64,000 bases of DNA from Haloprofundus marisrubri (GCF_001469955.1 NZ_LOPU01000004.1:1-64000), one strand, 5' to 3'; numbered from the stretch's first letter, positions 44,965 through 53,762 are shown. The notes: generated from the letters alone by a model not told the origin. Translations and numbers: made by a program.

Positions 44965-46353
44965 TTAGTTGTGGGGTACTGACAACGCGGAGAGTACGTC
45001 AGACAACTCATAGAGGCGTACATCGGTTCGTCTCTCAGCTGCGTGTTTGACGTCGTCGGTGTATCCCGAGCGGCTGAACAAGACGTATAGCGGCTCAGTA
45101 TTTGCAGGCTCATTTGACCATCGCACCTCTGCTGCTGTTCGTTCAAGATTCGAGAGAACTCCCTCACTCACAGGTTGGGACGTGAACTTGCACTCACCAG
45201 CCACAAGCCCTGTTTCACTCAAGCCAACGACGTCCAGTTCGTGCTCTTTGAACCACCACTGGCCAATATCGGTAAAGCGTCGGTCGATCAGATACGGCAA
45301 CGCCTGTTGACAAAGTCGCTCAAACAACGGGCTTACGTAATCTGCGATCTCTGGTTCGACGAAGTCGTCGTACGCATTCTCGTCGAGAATGCGAAGCCGG
45401 TCTTGATTACCGTATACGAATCGAAACCAAAATCTGAACAACGGCGCGGCAATTCGATACCGTCCCCGTTTTGACGCCGTCGGTGATTCCGTCACAGGGA
45501 TGTGGCGTTCAACGAGACGGAGCCGCCGGAGCTTCTGTAAATATGTACTGAGCGACTGCGACTCTACTCCAGCCATGCCTGCGATTTCATTCGGTGTTCG
45601 GCGGCCATGTGCAAGCGCCCGGAGAATACTAAAGTACGTATTCGGCTGTCGGAGTTCTGTCCGAAGCAGGAACTCCGGTTCCGAATACAAGAGCCCACGC
45701 TCAGAGAGAATCGACTGTTGGACGTTCGTCGCCAGCGACTGCTTAGGGTCAATTGTCTGGAGGTAGTGCGGGGTACCACCGTAGATCGCCCACGCCGTGA
45801 TAGCTGTCTCGACGTTATACTCCGGGAAGAACTCACGTGCATCACCGGCTGAAAGCGGTTTCAAATCAATCGTTGCGGTCCGACGACCATACAACGGTGC
45901 GCTTCCAGACAAGACCTTCTCCTCCATGACACTGATTGACGACCCGACAAGGACAAGCGTCATACCCGTCTCCTGTAACTGCAGATCCCAGACGCGTTGA
46001 ATCCGCGACGGAAGGGACTCGTCTTCCTCGATGAGAAAGGGGAACTCGTCGATAACGACGATTGCGTCTTGCTCCCCGAGCGTTTCGAGGAGTATCTCCC
46101 AGTCACGACGGACGTTCTGTATCGATGGGAACTGCGTCGTCGCAGTGTCTACGAACTGTTCGAGTTGATTTTGCGCCGTTGACTCGACCGCCTGATAATA
46201 GATTGCGTCGTCTCGGTCTGCGATGGACTGTCGGACTAACTCACTCTTGCCAAGCCGCCGCCGCCCGTAAATCACGACGAACTCTGCCGTGTCGGACTCG
46301 TAACACCCTGTGAGTTGATCGAGTTCCTCGTCTCGATCAACGAATTCGACCAT
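44965..46353 (-). CDS. AAA ATPase with DUF234-type tail, paralogue
   Basis: A 462-aa paralogue of the protein at 31397. Walker A GRRRLGKS lies at residues 30-37, Walker B VVIDEFPFL near 100, a winged helix around 245-300, and the tail has HELDVVGL followed by VAGECKF. It converges with the MFS gene after a 208-base gap in which I see nothing else. Two tandem inverted repeats precede it. The role of this ATPase family is unknown. Confidence 0.87.
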   Translation of the reverse strand: MVEFVDRDEELDQLTGCYESDTAEFVVIYGRRRLGKSELVRQSIADRDDAIYYQAVESTAQNQLEQFVDTATTQFPSIQNVRRDWEILLETLGEQDAIVVIDEFPFLIEEDESLPSRIQRVWDLQLQETGMTLVLVGSSISVMEEKVLSGSAPLYGRRTATIDLKPLSAGDAREFFPEYNVETAITAWAIYGGTPHYLQTIDPKQSLATNVQQSILSERGLLYSEPEFLLRTELRQPNTYFSILRALAHGRRTPNEIAGMAGVESQSLSTYLQKLRRLRLVERHIPVTESPTASKRGRYRIAAPLFRFWFRFVYGNQDRLRILDENAYDDFVEPEIADYVSPLFERLCQQALPYLIDRRFTDIGQWWFKEHELDVVGLSETGLVAGECKFTSQPVSEGVLSNLERTAAEVRWSNEPANTEPLYVLFSRSGYTDDVKHAAERRTDVRLYELSDVLSALSVPHN

Positions 46354-46396
46354 ACAACTCTATCTGTTCACCGCTAAAATAGAACTACCGATTATG

Positions 46397-46425
46397 GAAA
46401 TCGTGATTTCGGAAATCTAGATTTC
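46397..46425. promoter_or_regulatory. Tandem GAAATC-N2-GATTTC inverted repeats
   Basis: GAAATC-GT-GATTTC (46397-46410) and GAAATC-TA-GATTTC (46412-46425) are 14-base inverted repeats with a 15-base period, 44 bases upstream of the ATPase start. A TATA-like TATTTTAG (minus strand, about 46373-46380) lies between them and the gene. Two repeats in phase suggest cooperative binding of a dimeric regulator. Confidence 0.6.
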
Positions 46426-46797
46426 TATCTTTACAGACGCAGGGTGGGGAGTCCCTCTCCATGTCGGCGACAGACTGAATTTACTATCCGACATGTCGGT
46501 GACCCACGACTGAAGTCGTGGGCTTCCTCCTTGCATCTGTGTGAAGGGGCTTGGGTCTGCACAGTCGCCGTAGAGTTAGTATTGGTACTTTTTGTCCTCA
46601 ACTTCGATACCTGTCGTAGGTATTTGCTAAGCACACTCAGAGACAAGAACAACCACCACTAAGAGAGCTATCGGGAAGTACTGGATTCAACTCGAAAGGC
46701 GGGCAATGCCGTGATCATGTCCTGAGTGTCACCTATCAGCCACGGTCACGGGTTCGTCGCATATTGAGGCTGTGTAATCGTGTTGTGACAGAGTACG
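46426..46797. other. Gene-free stretch with element relic
   Basis: No gene is seen. The stretch contains direct copies of CATGTCGG(C/T)GAC at about 46460 and 46492 and the solo hairpin at 46497-46533. The remainder shows no open frame with haloarchaeal codon use. Confidence 0.5.
46497..46533. repeat. Solo hairpin with fused element tips
   Basis: CGGTGACC, stem-loop CCCACGACTGAAGTCGTGGG (46503-46522) and CTTCCTCCTTG. The right part equals the left-end tip of the IS1341-type elements. A near copy lies at 49011-49048. Confidence 0.6.
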
Positions 46798-47994
46798 CTA
46801 GAAGGACGCCATTGCGCGCGAAGAGAGATGCGGCAGCCGAATTGTTCGGTCATCTTGCTCTACGACAACCGTCTCCGTTCCGAACAATCTGTCAGTCACT
46901 GTCTGCGTACGTTCTGCGTCTGCAAGCTGGTCAGAGGAGAGCCGCCACTGGGGTCCAAACACTCGATCATAACCGACGACACCACCAGCGATGCGGTACT
47001 CCATGCAGAGATACCGGACCAACCGATCGATAACACCACACACCGCAAACGTCCCTACTAACACCACAACGGCGTCACTGAGAAGACTGGATAGATTCCC
47101 ATCGGGATTCGCAACCGCAAGCAGTCCTAGTAGAAGCAGCGGTGTGACCAGCAATAGCGCAGCGGGTGACAAAAGACCACGTACGACACCACCAATGAGG
47201 AGTGCGAGTCGGTTCGGGCAAACGATATCCGGAGATTCGTTGAACTCCATGTTAATTGGTTCCCAGTCAGTGCTCTTGTCCTCAAACCCGAGATACACGG
47301 AGGTACGTTCGTCATAGGCCTCCAGTCGGTCACGATACACATCGATAATATCTGCGAGGAGTTTCACGGCAAACACACCAATCAAAATAAGCCATCCGGG
47401 GGCGCCGGCAATGACGAGTCCACCTCCGAAAAACATCGCTGAGCCGATTCCACCTACAGAGATGAGTGCTGACTGAAGCGGCTTTTGAGTTGACACTGAT
47501 TTGTACTCCTTGTTAGCGAAGTAGCTGGCTGCGTCGACAGCCCGGCCAATGGTCACGGCGATGATTCCCAGTCCGGCTGAGAGTGATTCAGAGTCACTCA
47601 TGGTTGCTTCCGTAGCCTCGCTAACACCACCGACGCCGACGCCGCCGAAGAGGAGCCATCCGATACCGCCGAGTATGAGTGTCATCACGATCGCTGGAAC
47701 GTTCGCGATCTGAATCGATAGTGGAAGACCAGGGATGGGTATTCGGCCGCGTTTCTCCGAGAGCGCACCAATCACGAGCCATGAGAATCCCTCGGCGTCA
47801 TAGTCGGGTTTTCCTTCTGCGAACAATGCTTCAAGGGCAGCGAATCCGAGACAGGCACCAAGCTCAATCCAGTAGACCGTCAGCAACGCGACTAGGGACC
47901 AGTCAAGAACGACAACACCAACGAGTGGACCCACATTGAGCGCGAGCAACGCAATGAGCTTCAATCGTCGCTTCTCCCCGGGAGTGAACTGCAT
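46798..47994 (-). CDS. DUF6498-like multi-pass membrane protein
   Basis: A 398-aa protein with about eight helices. The N-terminal part (VVVLDWSLVALLTVYWIELG) matches the style of the DUF6498 family, found in many haloarchaea. A soluble segment near residues 215-260 contains many acidic residues. The last 60 residues are polar. Function is unknown and the neighbours give no hint. Confidence 0.6.
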   Translation of the reverse strand: MQFTPGEKRRLKLIALLALNVGPLVGVVVLDWSLVALLTVYWIELGACLGFAALEALFAEGKPDYDAEGFSWLVIGALSEKRGRIPIPGLPLSIQIANVPAIVMTLILGGIGWLLFGGVGVGGVSEATEATMSDSESLSAGLGIIAVTIGRAVDAASYFANKEYKSVSTQKPLQSALISVGGIGSAMFFGGGLVIAGAPGWLILIGVFAVKLLADIIDVYRDRLEAYDERTSVYLGFEDKSTDWEPINMEFNESPDIVCPNRLALLIGGVVRGLLSPAALLLVTPLLLLGLLAVANPDGNLSSLLSDAVVVLVGTFAVCGVIDRLVRYLCMEYRIAGGVVGYDRVFGPQWRLSSDQLADAERTQTVTDRLFGTETVVVEQDDRTIRLPHLSSRAMASF

Positions 47995-48456
47995 AGAGGG
48001 CGTACGTGGCCTCAGACTCAGGATAGTTATTTGATGGGGGTATGTTCCGAAATCACCCGCGAGTCATAGAGAGAGGTGGTTTCGAGTGTTCATCACGAGC
48101 AATACCGGGTATAGCTCGCGTTTTCGGTTCTTTAGAAGGATAGCCTTCTTGGCTAAGGGAGGGGTCATTTCGAGTGTTTCGTACAATGCACACTGAAGAA
48201 CGAGTTCAAAAGAAGTCACCATCGCGAGGTCATTCAGCTCCAAAGGTTGTTTATATCACTTTCTGATGCGGTTCGAATCTTATCTCGGTTTTCGATAACA
48301 TTTCTTGAAATGATGTAAATCAGTCATAAATCACTCAGAAAGCAGGTTTCCACTGATACAGCGTTAATGGCCTCTTCAAGAACTCTATAAGCCAATTTTA
48401 TCGGTTTCAAAACCGAACAAGAGTTAACCTAGTACATTCATATCATCTGTGCTGAT
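47995..48456. other. AT-rich gene-free stretch with repeats
   Basis: No gene is seen. Notable are an 11-base direct repeat TTTCGAGTGTT at 48080-48090 and 48168-48178, an inverted repeat AGAAGG/CCTTCT at 48134-48149, and TCGGTTT-CA-AAACCGA at 48401-48416, 40 bases upstream of the next gene and a possible operator. TTTATAT near 48251 is a TATA candidate. It does not match a known haloarchaeal origin box as far as I can judge. Confidence 0.45.
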
Positions 48457-48996
48457 ATGTCGACTAATCGGTTTGAGGCCGCGGCGCGCGACCTCCAGCA
48501 GCTATCGGGCGTCATCGAGTGTGCTGTATGGTCAGATAGTATCTCGGTCCGATACTCTGGATCACTCTATGAACTCCAGACAATTGCACGCAAACACGAC
48601 CTATTTTGGCGTAATCTCGACGGCGTCTTCTACGCTGATCCATTACCCGTCGAAAATGCTGCGGGCGAACTCGTGCCCACTGACGAGCTTGCACCTGCCT
48701 CCGTCGTTGCAAGAGAGGACGGAGTCCAAGCAGCTCACCTCATCGAAGAACACGGAGACCAACGACTACTCGTCGCAACCCCTGGCGTCAAAAACATACT
48801 TCGATTCATGGAACTCAACGGTGTCGACGGCTGGATGCTCACCGAAGCCAAAGAAGCACAAATCCGGCCCGTCCCACCAACATCCGGAGCTTCCTACATC
48901 CTCACACGAACCACAAGCCAACTCCGTCGTCTTCGCAGAAAACAACCACCCACCCATCCATTCCAAGACACACACTACGCTGGTGACAACGAGTAA
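48457..48996 (+). CDS. Hypothetical acidic protein
   Basis: A 179-aa protein without a signal or membrane segment. The first 65 residues alternate short strands and helices (FEAAARDLQQLSGVIECAVW), the middle contains HGDQRLLVATPGVKNIL, and the end is basic and proline-rich. It is not a family I recognise. The ATG follows a TATA-like TTAAC by about 34 bases. Confidence 0.6.
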   Translation: MSTNRFEAAARDLQQLSGVIECAVWSDSISVRYSGSLYELQTIARKHDLFWRNLDGVFYADPLPVENAAGELVPTDELAPASVVAREDGVQAAHLIEEHGDQRLLVATPGVKNILRFMELNGVDGWMLTEAKEAQIRPVPPTSGASYILTRTTSQLRRLRRKQPPTHPFQDTHYAGDNE

Positions 48997-49010
48997 GTCG
49001 ATATTCTGGT

Positions 49011-49048
49011 GACTTCTCCCACGACTTCAGTCGTGGGCTTTCTCCTTG
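49011..49048. repeat. Solo hairpin with fused element tips
   Basis: GACTTCTCCC then ACGACTTCAGTCGTGGG (stem 49018-49037) and CTTTCTCCTTG. The left part resembles the right-end tip (GTGACATCCTCCC) and the right part the left-end tip. It lies 15 bases after a gene stop and could also serve as a terminator. Confidence 0.6.
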
Positions 49049-49197
49049 AACTTCTGTAATAGATCAGCCTCAGCAACGTCGGCGCGTTTCCTCAAGCACC
49101 GACCCTCCTTTACTTCCGCAGGCTGGACAGCGAGTGTAAGCGAAGTAGCCATAGTCGTCACAGACTCAAATTACTATTCGAAAAGTTAGATTGACCA

Positions 49198-49302
49198 ATG
49201 AGTCTTGATGAGGCAGTTGACGAAGCACTCGCGGCATGCAGTATGTCGCGTAGTAAGGAAGCTGAGGAAACGGGGCGAACAGTCGCCATGCTCCAAGACT
49301 AA
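49198..49302 (+). CDS. Possible 34-aa protein
   Basis: ATG 49198 to TAA 49300-49302 encodes a short acidic helical peptide (MSLDEAVDEALAAC at the start). It lies between an element relic and a convergent gene. Codon choice is plausible but the length makes the call weak. The preceding bases 49049-49197 show no gene. Confidence 0.25.
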   Translation: MSLDEAVDEALAACSMSRSKEAEETGRTVAMLQD

Positions 49303-49315
49303 CAGAGCCGCCTAC

Positions 49316-49789
49316 TCAAGCGTCTCTCTCTGAGGGACCGGACGTGAATGCGATTCTCGGAACAATCCCATTGTAGGAGTTCTCAAGAAGTTCTCCAATT
49401 GGGTCGAGAATATACTGTAGAATCCCTGATTCAAGGTGGTGTCTAAACTCACGATCTGCAGCTTTGTATTCCTCCGTTGAGAGCCACTCCTCGATATATG
49501 GCTCGAACTGAGACTCCTCCCCTGGGACATAGATCACAAACTCAGTATCTACGGTCCCAAATCGCTCTTCAACTTCCTCATCGACTTGCCACGGTGCCTT
49601 CCCATTATAGAAGAGCTGCAACGACAAGGCTGCCTCACACTGGAGTCCCTCTGGTTCATCCTTGAGAGTGGGTGACTCTACTTGGAGGTTACTTCCAAGA
49701 ACCCCAACAACAGTTTCACCGACAGTCGGAGAAACGTCCATATCGACTGACTCCAGGTAATACTCTGGAAGCTCGAGTGTGGGTATCAT
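49316..49789 (-). CDS. Hypothetical protein coupled to a winged-helix gene
   Basis: A 157-aa acidic protein of unknown function, rich in beta strands in its first half (ESVDMDVSPTVGETVVGVLG) and helical later. Its start overlaps the stop of the winged-helix regulator by four bases, so both are made from one message. The pairing suggests a regulator with a target or partner protein. No domain is recognised. Confidence 0.6.
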   Translation of the reverse strand: MIPTLELPEYYLESVDMDVSPTVGETVVGVLGSNLQVESPTLKDEPEGLQCEAALSLQLFYNGKAPWQVDEEVEERFGTVDTEFVIYVPGEESQFEPYIEEWLSTEEYKAADREFRHHLESGILQYILDPIGELLENSYNGIVPRIAFTSGPSERDA

Positions 49790-50271
49790 TGACCTGGCGT
49801 AGGAGTGGATCTGTCGCCCTCAGCTGTGTTCTGATCCATATTGACTGGAGCTTCAATGGCAACAGACCCCTCTGCTTGATGACGCATGTTTTCGACGCGT
49901 TCGTACTGTGCCTGCGGTCTGAAATCGTCGACTGACCCTAGTGAGTTGAGCAAGTGGTGGACAAATCGTTCCCCATACTCGCTAACTTCGTAGTACGATC
50001 TCACCTGCTCACTTTCAGTATCCGCTACACGCTTGTTGATCAGGCCACCCTCCTGAAGTGCCTCAAGTGCGTTCGTAAGCGTCTGATTGTGCAGTCGGTT
50101 ATCCTCATCACTGAGCGAATCACGAAGCTCTGAGAAGCGGAGAGCATCCTTATTCAGAAGCGTGATTATGACTGCCTGACGCGTTTCGTTGTTGAACGCA
50201 TTGATTGCAGCACTAATCTCGAATGGGAGTTTTCCAGCTGTGTTGTGAACCGCTTGAGTCGTCATAGTCAA
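49786..50271 (-). CDS. Winged-helix transcription regulator
   Basis: A 161-aa protein with a winged-helix domain at residues about 20-100: NETRQAVIITLLNKDALRFSELRDSL, then the recognition region with NQTLTNALEALQEGGLINKR, and a wing ending YYEVSEYGERFVHHL. It resembles haloarchaeal HTH proteins related to ArsR/HxlR. The C-terminal 50 residues are disordered and polar. It leads a two-gene unit. Confidence 0.8.
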   Translation of the reverse strand: MTMTTQAVHNTAGKLPFEISAAINAFNNETRQAVIITLLNKDALRFSELRDSLSDEDNRLHNQTLTNALEALQEGGLINKRVADTESEQVRSYYEVSEYGERFVHHLLNSLGSVDDFRPQAQYERVENMRHQAEGSVAIEAPVNMDQNTAEGDRSTPTPGQ

Positions 50272-50429
50272 TTAAATTTGATTGGGTGGTGTTAATTCTT
50301 TGGTCAGGGGTCCCATTGGGTGTCCTTACCGGCCCAATTGAACGGCTTCCAAGGCTCTTTTCACAGTCAAGTATTGTTGACCCGGAATCTTAAAGGTAGC
50401 GGCAGGCCATAGACTGACTGTCAAACTCA

Positions 50430-51137
50430 ATGGCAGGTTGGTTTCCAGACGGATTCGACGCAGAACGACAGAAAGTTGACGCGGCCTCTGACCGCGCACT
50501 CTACAAGTATCTCCGAGTGCATATCCTCGGCCCCTACGTCAACGACTGTCATCCGTTTCTAAGCGAAATAAAACACCGCCTCCGCGACGATGGCTTCACA
50601 CGGGCGAAGTTGTGTACTGATCGCGATGAAACTCCACCAGCCCGTCTCCAAGGAGACGATCTCTCGAAAGAGGAGGAACAAGAACTCAGTGAATTCTGGA
50701 CTGAAGTGAGCTACCGCTTTCTCCAAAACGCGGATGTCGCTATTTTCTTCTTTCTGGACCCAACGATTGGTCGATCGACTCTCCCCACGAGGGCGTTTCG
50801 GGACAAAGAAGATCCAGAGACTAACCATCTCCACGGACAGGCGATCTATGACACACCACAGGACGCAAATGGCTCTGTCGTCGAGGAATTGAACTACTGG
50901 CTCCGTGAAATGGACATGGGTTCATCAAGAACCATGGTTCTCTTCGAGAAGACCAACTATGACCAAACAGGAAGCCTCGTCAAAGGTCGAGTTGGTCTCC
51001 AAAGATGTCACTGGGATACATTCGAGGTTAATGCAGTCGATGCTGTCCATCGGAAAATACGGAGTCGAAGCATGAATTGGGCAATGAAAGACTGCAAGCC
51101 ACGACTCCAAGACCAATACTACGACGACCGGTTTTGA
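50430..51137 (+). CDS. Hypothetical protein, possible nucleotide-hydrolase-like Rossmann fold
   Basis: A 235-aa soluble protein. The pattern of a first strand HILGPYV, a helix, then NADVAIFFFLD and SVVEELNYWL near residue 150 recalls nucleoside deoxyribosyltransferase/TIR-like Rossmann domains, in which a strand ending in D/E is followed by an acidic helix. No catalytic assignment can be made. Its place in an accessory region makes a stress or defence role possible. I give the fold only as a suggestion. Confidence 0.5.
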   Translation: MAGWFPDGFDAERQKVDAASDRALYKYLRVHILGPYVNDCHPFLSEIKHRLRDDGFTRAKLCTDRDETPPARLQGDDLSKEEEQELSEFWTEVSYRFLQNADVAIFFFLDPTIGRSTLPTRAFRDKEDPETNHLHGQAIYDTPQDANGSVVEELNYWLREMDMGSSRTMVLFEKTNYDQTGSLVKGRVGLQRCHWDTFEVNAVDAVHRKIRSRSMNWAMKDCKPRLQDQYYDDRF

Positions 51138-51186
51138 GAAAAATAATGAGCGGTCATGAGGTATTAGCGGGAGTCCACGCTGAATG

Positions 51187-51237
51187 CCACGCCCTGAAGC
51201 GCGTGGTAGCTTACTAATCACAGCTGTTGTGATTAGT
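51187..51237. terminator. Two adjacent inverted repeats in a convergent gap
   Basis: CCACGC/GCGTGG (51187-51206) is followed by a perfect ten-base repeat, ACTAATCACA (51213-51222) and TGTGATTAGT (51228-51237). It lies between convergent genes (50430-51137 plus, 51400-52038 minus), where a terminator would be expected. The first hairpin could also be an element relic. Confidence 0.4.
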
Positions 51238-51399
51238 CGCACTCGCACAGTCACCCCAATCTCGTTTCTTCTCCAACTACTACACCTATCCACAGAGGGG
51301 ATTTCCCGGGTGCTGTTGCTCATAATACGGCAGACTACCGCGTCCGTGTCAGCGGACAACGTCTCCAACAGAGACTAGTCCGCTGTAATCACAGGCTCT

Positions 51400-52038
51400 C
51401 TATCGCCACCTCATCACAACGTCCGTGATACCACCAGACGACGACGTACTCGCAAGTTCAGAGACTGCATGCTCTGTGAAGACAGCGCGCTTAGTCCCAC
51501 GGCGTTTGACGACCTGTACGTCTTCTTTCCCCAGTCGGTCAAGGAACTCTATGACACGTGTGACAGTCTGGGTGTGGGGTGTCGCACCCTCCTTAGCCTT
51601 CAGGACTTTCCGAATCGTGCTTGAATCGATAGCGAATCCTGCGGGGACCTTCTGGGCGAACTCACGGATGTCTTTCGCGATGAAACGAGCACGCTCCTGG
51701 TTGGCTGTGAGTTTCGAGACCGCTTTCGAGGGGAGACTAATGAGCTGCTGTAACGGCGATCTGCTTTGATTTGTTTCGTCAGTGTCTGAGTCTTCAGAGG
51801 TTTCGAGGGCGTGTACGCGTTGTTGGAGGTGTTTTCGGTGGTCAGTCGACACACGGAGCTTCTCCTCGAACTCTGTGAGGCGCTCGTGCTGTTCTTTCAG
51901 TTGCTCACGCTGAGACGCAATCGTCTCAGCTTGTGCTTCGACTGTGTCTTCGAGGTCTGATTTCTCGTCTTCCAAATTGTCGACGCGGTCTTCGAGATCG
52001 TCGAGGCGTGACTGGAGGTCTTCGATAGACTCAGTCAT
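51400..52038 (-). CDS. Coiled-coil protein with C-terminal winged-helix-like domain
   Basis: A 212-aa protein. Residues 1-80 form a strong coiled coil (LQSRLDDLEDRVDNLEDEKS and following heptads). Residues about 105-200 (AKDIREFAQKVPAGFAIDSS ... VIEFLDRLGKEDVQVVKRRG) look like a DNA-binding winged helix. Similar proteins occur on haloarchaeal plasmids and in integrated elements. A role in replication or partition is possible but unproven. Confidence 0.6.
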   Translation of the reverse strand: MTESIEDLQSRLDDLEDRVDNLEDEKSDLEDTVEAQAETIASQREQLKEQHERLTEFEEKLRVSTDHRKHLQQRVHALETSEDSDTDETNQSRSPLQQLISLPSKAVSKLTANQERARFIAKDIREFAQKVPAGFAIDSSTIRKVLKAKEGATPHTQTVTRVIEFLDRLGKEDVQVVKRRGTKRAVFTEHAVSELASTSSSGGITDVVMRWR

Positions 52039-52311
52039 AGAGTGACCTCCAGCGTGTGGGATGGCTGTGCGACGAGACCTTTTTGCGTAGGGAGCGTGTT
52101 CTGTGGCATGCGGAAGGTTCGATACAACCGCACCGGATCCGTGTCTTCACCACGGGTCCTTTTGGACTGATACCCGGAGAGCGGCTGTTACGTACAATAG
52201 CGACTTCCACCCACATAATGGTAGCACATTTGTGCTATCAATGTAGCATATGTAGAGTGAGAAATCCAGTTATAGTTTGCACTAATGTAGTTGGGATTCT
52301 GGTCTCTGAAG

Positions 52312-52590
52312 ATGCGCCCACGTCCGAACTGGATGTCGCTTAAAGATGGGCTTATCTTAGAATTTCTTGCAGAACACAATTTAGAGCTCCCCCCGAAACC
52401 CCTCTATCGCAATCTCAACCGTCACGGCCACCAAATCGGCTACTCAACGGTTCGTCAGCGATTGAATGAGCTCGAAGCACACGGTCTGGTGAATGAAGTC
52501 GAGAGCGGGAGCTACTACGAGATATCAGACAAAGGACAACGGTACTTAGATGGGGAACTCTCAATCTCCGATCTTGAAGACGAGAACTGA
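52312..52590 (+). CDS. PhiH1-repressor-like winged-helix protein
   Basis: A 92-aa protein when started at ATG 52312 (MRPRPNWMSLKDGLILEFLAE), the natural N-terminus of haloarchaeal PhiH1-like repressors. The winged helix continues with YSTVRQRLNELEAHGLVNEV and the wing YYEISDKGQRYLDGEL. Such repressors control lysogeny or plasmid genes. Its stop codon directly abuts the stop of the convergent gene. Confidence 0.8.
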   Translation: MRPRPNWMSLKDGLILEFLAEHNLELPPKPLYRNLNRHGHQIGYSTVRQRLNELEAHGLVNEVESGSYYEISDKGQRYLDGELSISDLEDEN

Positions 52591-52824
52591 CTACTCCTCT
52601 GACCACCAGACCACAGCGCGAGCACCGACGTTCATTTTTCCGACGTCACCGTTTTCGTGCAGTGACTGAAGCTTCTGTCGTGCGGCTTCACTTGAGCATC
52701 CAAGTTCTTCGGCGACTTGTTTGGCCGTAAGGACGGGTGTGTCTGCATCTTTGAGGATTTGGAGGACGTTTTCTGGCGTGATTTGTGTGGAATACCTGCC
52801 CTCGTCGTCTCGTTTTCGGTCCAT
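52591..52824 (-). CDS. Small winged-helix protein
   Basis: A 77-aa protein with a single winged helix (TPENVLQILKDADTPVLTAK, ELGCSSEAARQKLQSLHENG, and a wing VGKMNVGARAVVWW). It is probably a DNA-binding regulator from a mobile element. It is convergent with, and exactly adjacent to, the PhiH1-like gene, so their transcripts must overlap. Confidence 0.75.
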   Translation of the reverse strand: MDRKRDDEGRYSTQITPENVLQILKDADTPVLTAKQVAEELGCSSEAARQKLQSLHENGDVGKMNVGARAVVWWSEE

Positions 52825-52998
52825 ACTGGCCAGTTGTGGTTGTGTCAGATAATCCTATTGCTAGGAGGCAATTGGAAGCGTTTAAGGCCAATTGCTACGT
52901 AGCAATTGGTGAGGAAGACAGGTCCCTCTGGAGCTTTCGAGAATGCCCGCGTGCTTGGAACACGCGGGACCGGTCTTCCAAATGAACCCAGAAGACCA

Positions 52999-53304
52999 AT
53001 GTCAACTAGGAAAGCCGCGACACAAGAGCCTACCGTATCACTACTCAGTCACTTCACCCGAGCACTAACACGCTCATTCAGCCTCGGCGTCGACAAAGAG
53101 GGTTACACCCATCACTACTACCAGCCTGCCGACGCCGTCGTTGTCCACTGTTGCCGCGAACTCGAGCATTACCAACCACTGGACGGCCGCCCACTGTCTC
53201 ACTGGCACCAATACGTCGCACAGAAACGCGGCTGGAAATCTATGGGACAACTTGCCCACGCCGGACTCCGAATCGACGCGCGGCAGAAGGGGGCACAGGC
53301 GTGA
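52999..53304 (+). CDS. Hypothetical protein overlapping the nuclease-like gene
   Basis: A 101-aa protein started at ATG 52999; upstream frame to 52906 is unlikely. It contains [20 protein letters not shown], an unusual cluster of histidines and cysteines, but no known domain. Its TGA overlaps the GTG of the next gene (GTGA), implying coupled translation. The 52825-52998 gap holds only the promoter region. Confidence 0.5.
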   Translation: MSTRKAATQEPTVSLLSHFTRALTRSFSLGVDKEGYTHHYYQPADAVVVHCCRELEHYQPLDGRPLSHWHQYVAQKRGWKSMGQLAHAGLRIDARQKGAQA

Positions 53305-53762
53305 GCGCACGCGAAGAACTCCAGATGCATCTCACACTCGACGACAACGAGCCACGGCGCGGATACTACGACCGCCTCCTCGCGTACGTCATACTTGACG
53401 GCGAAGACTTCAACCACGAACTTGTGAAGAACGGCTACGGCCGCGTGTACGACAGCCAGTTCATGAAACAGGACTCATACTACGAGTCCGAAGAAACTGC
53501 ACAGAACAACAATCGCGGGCTTTGGGAGTGCACGGATGTCTCAACGCCGACGCCTACCACGACGCCGGAACCCGAAGACGATCAAGAAGACGAAGTCAAT
53601 GACGAGGATATTGATCTTCCGCCAGTACCTGACGACGGCGACTACAACTGTGGAGACTTCGACACGCACGAACAAGCTCAATACGTCTACGAACAGGACA
53701 CGAGCGATCCACACGGACTCGACGGCGATGACGACGGTGAAGCCTGTGAATCGCTGAGCTGA
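53301..53762 (+). CDS. Truncated thermonuclease with excalibur domain
   Basis: About 153 residues from GTG 53301. The first 75 match the second half of staphylococcal-nuclease-like domains ([40 protein letters not shown]). The first half, with the DGDT and TPE motifs and two of the three catalytic residues, is missing. The C-terminal 35 residues form an excalibur calcium-binding domain ([12 protein letters not shown] ... [10 protein letters not shown]), separated by an acidic linker. It is either a nuclease remnant or a binding protein derived from one. Confidence 0.65.
   Translation: MSAREELQMHLTLDDNEPRRGYYDRLLAYVILDGEDFNHELVKNGYGRVYDSQFMKQDSYYESEETAQNNNRGLWECTDVSTPTPTTTPEPEDDQEDEVNDEDIDLPPVPDDGDYNCGDFDTHEQAQYVYEQDTSDPHGLDGDDDGEACESLS

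Noticed and set aside
48240-48300. GGTTCGAATC, a tRNA T-loop-like string
   Set aside because: No matching T-stem, anticodon arm or acceptor stem surrounds it.
47995-48456. Replication origin
   Set aside because: It is AT-rich with repeats, but there is no Orc1/Cdc6 or Rep gene beside it and no recognisable origin box.
53151-53300. Upstream extension of the nuclease-like gene
   Set aside because: The translated extension is proline- and arginine-rich out-of-frame sequence of the preceding gene and lacks the nuclease N-terminal motifs.
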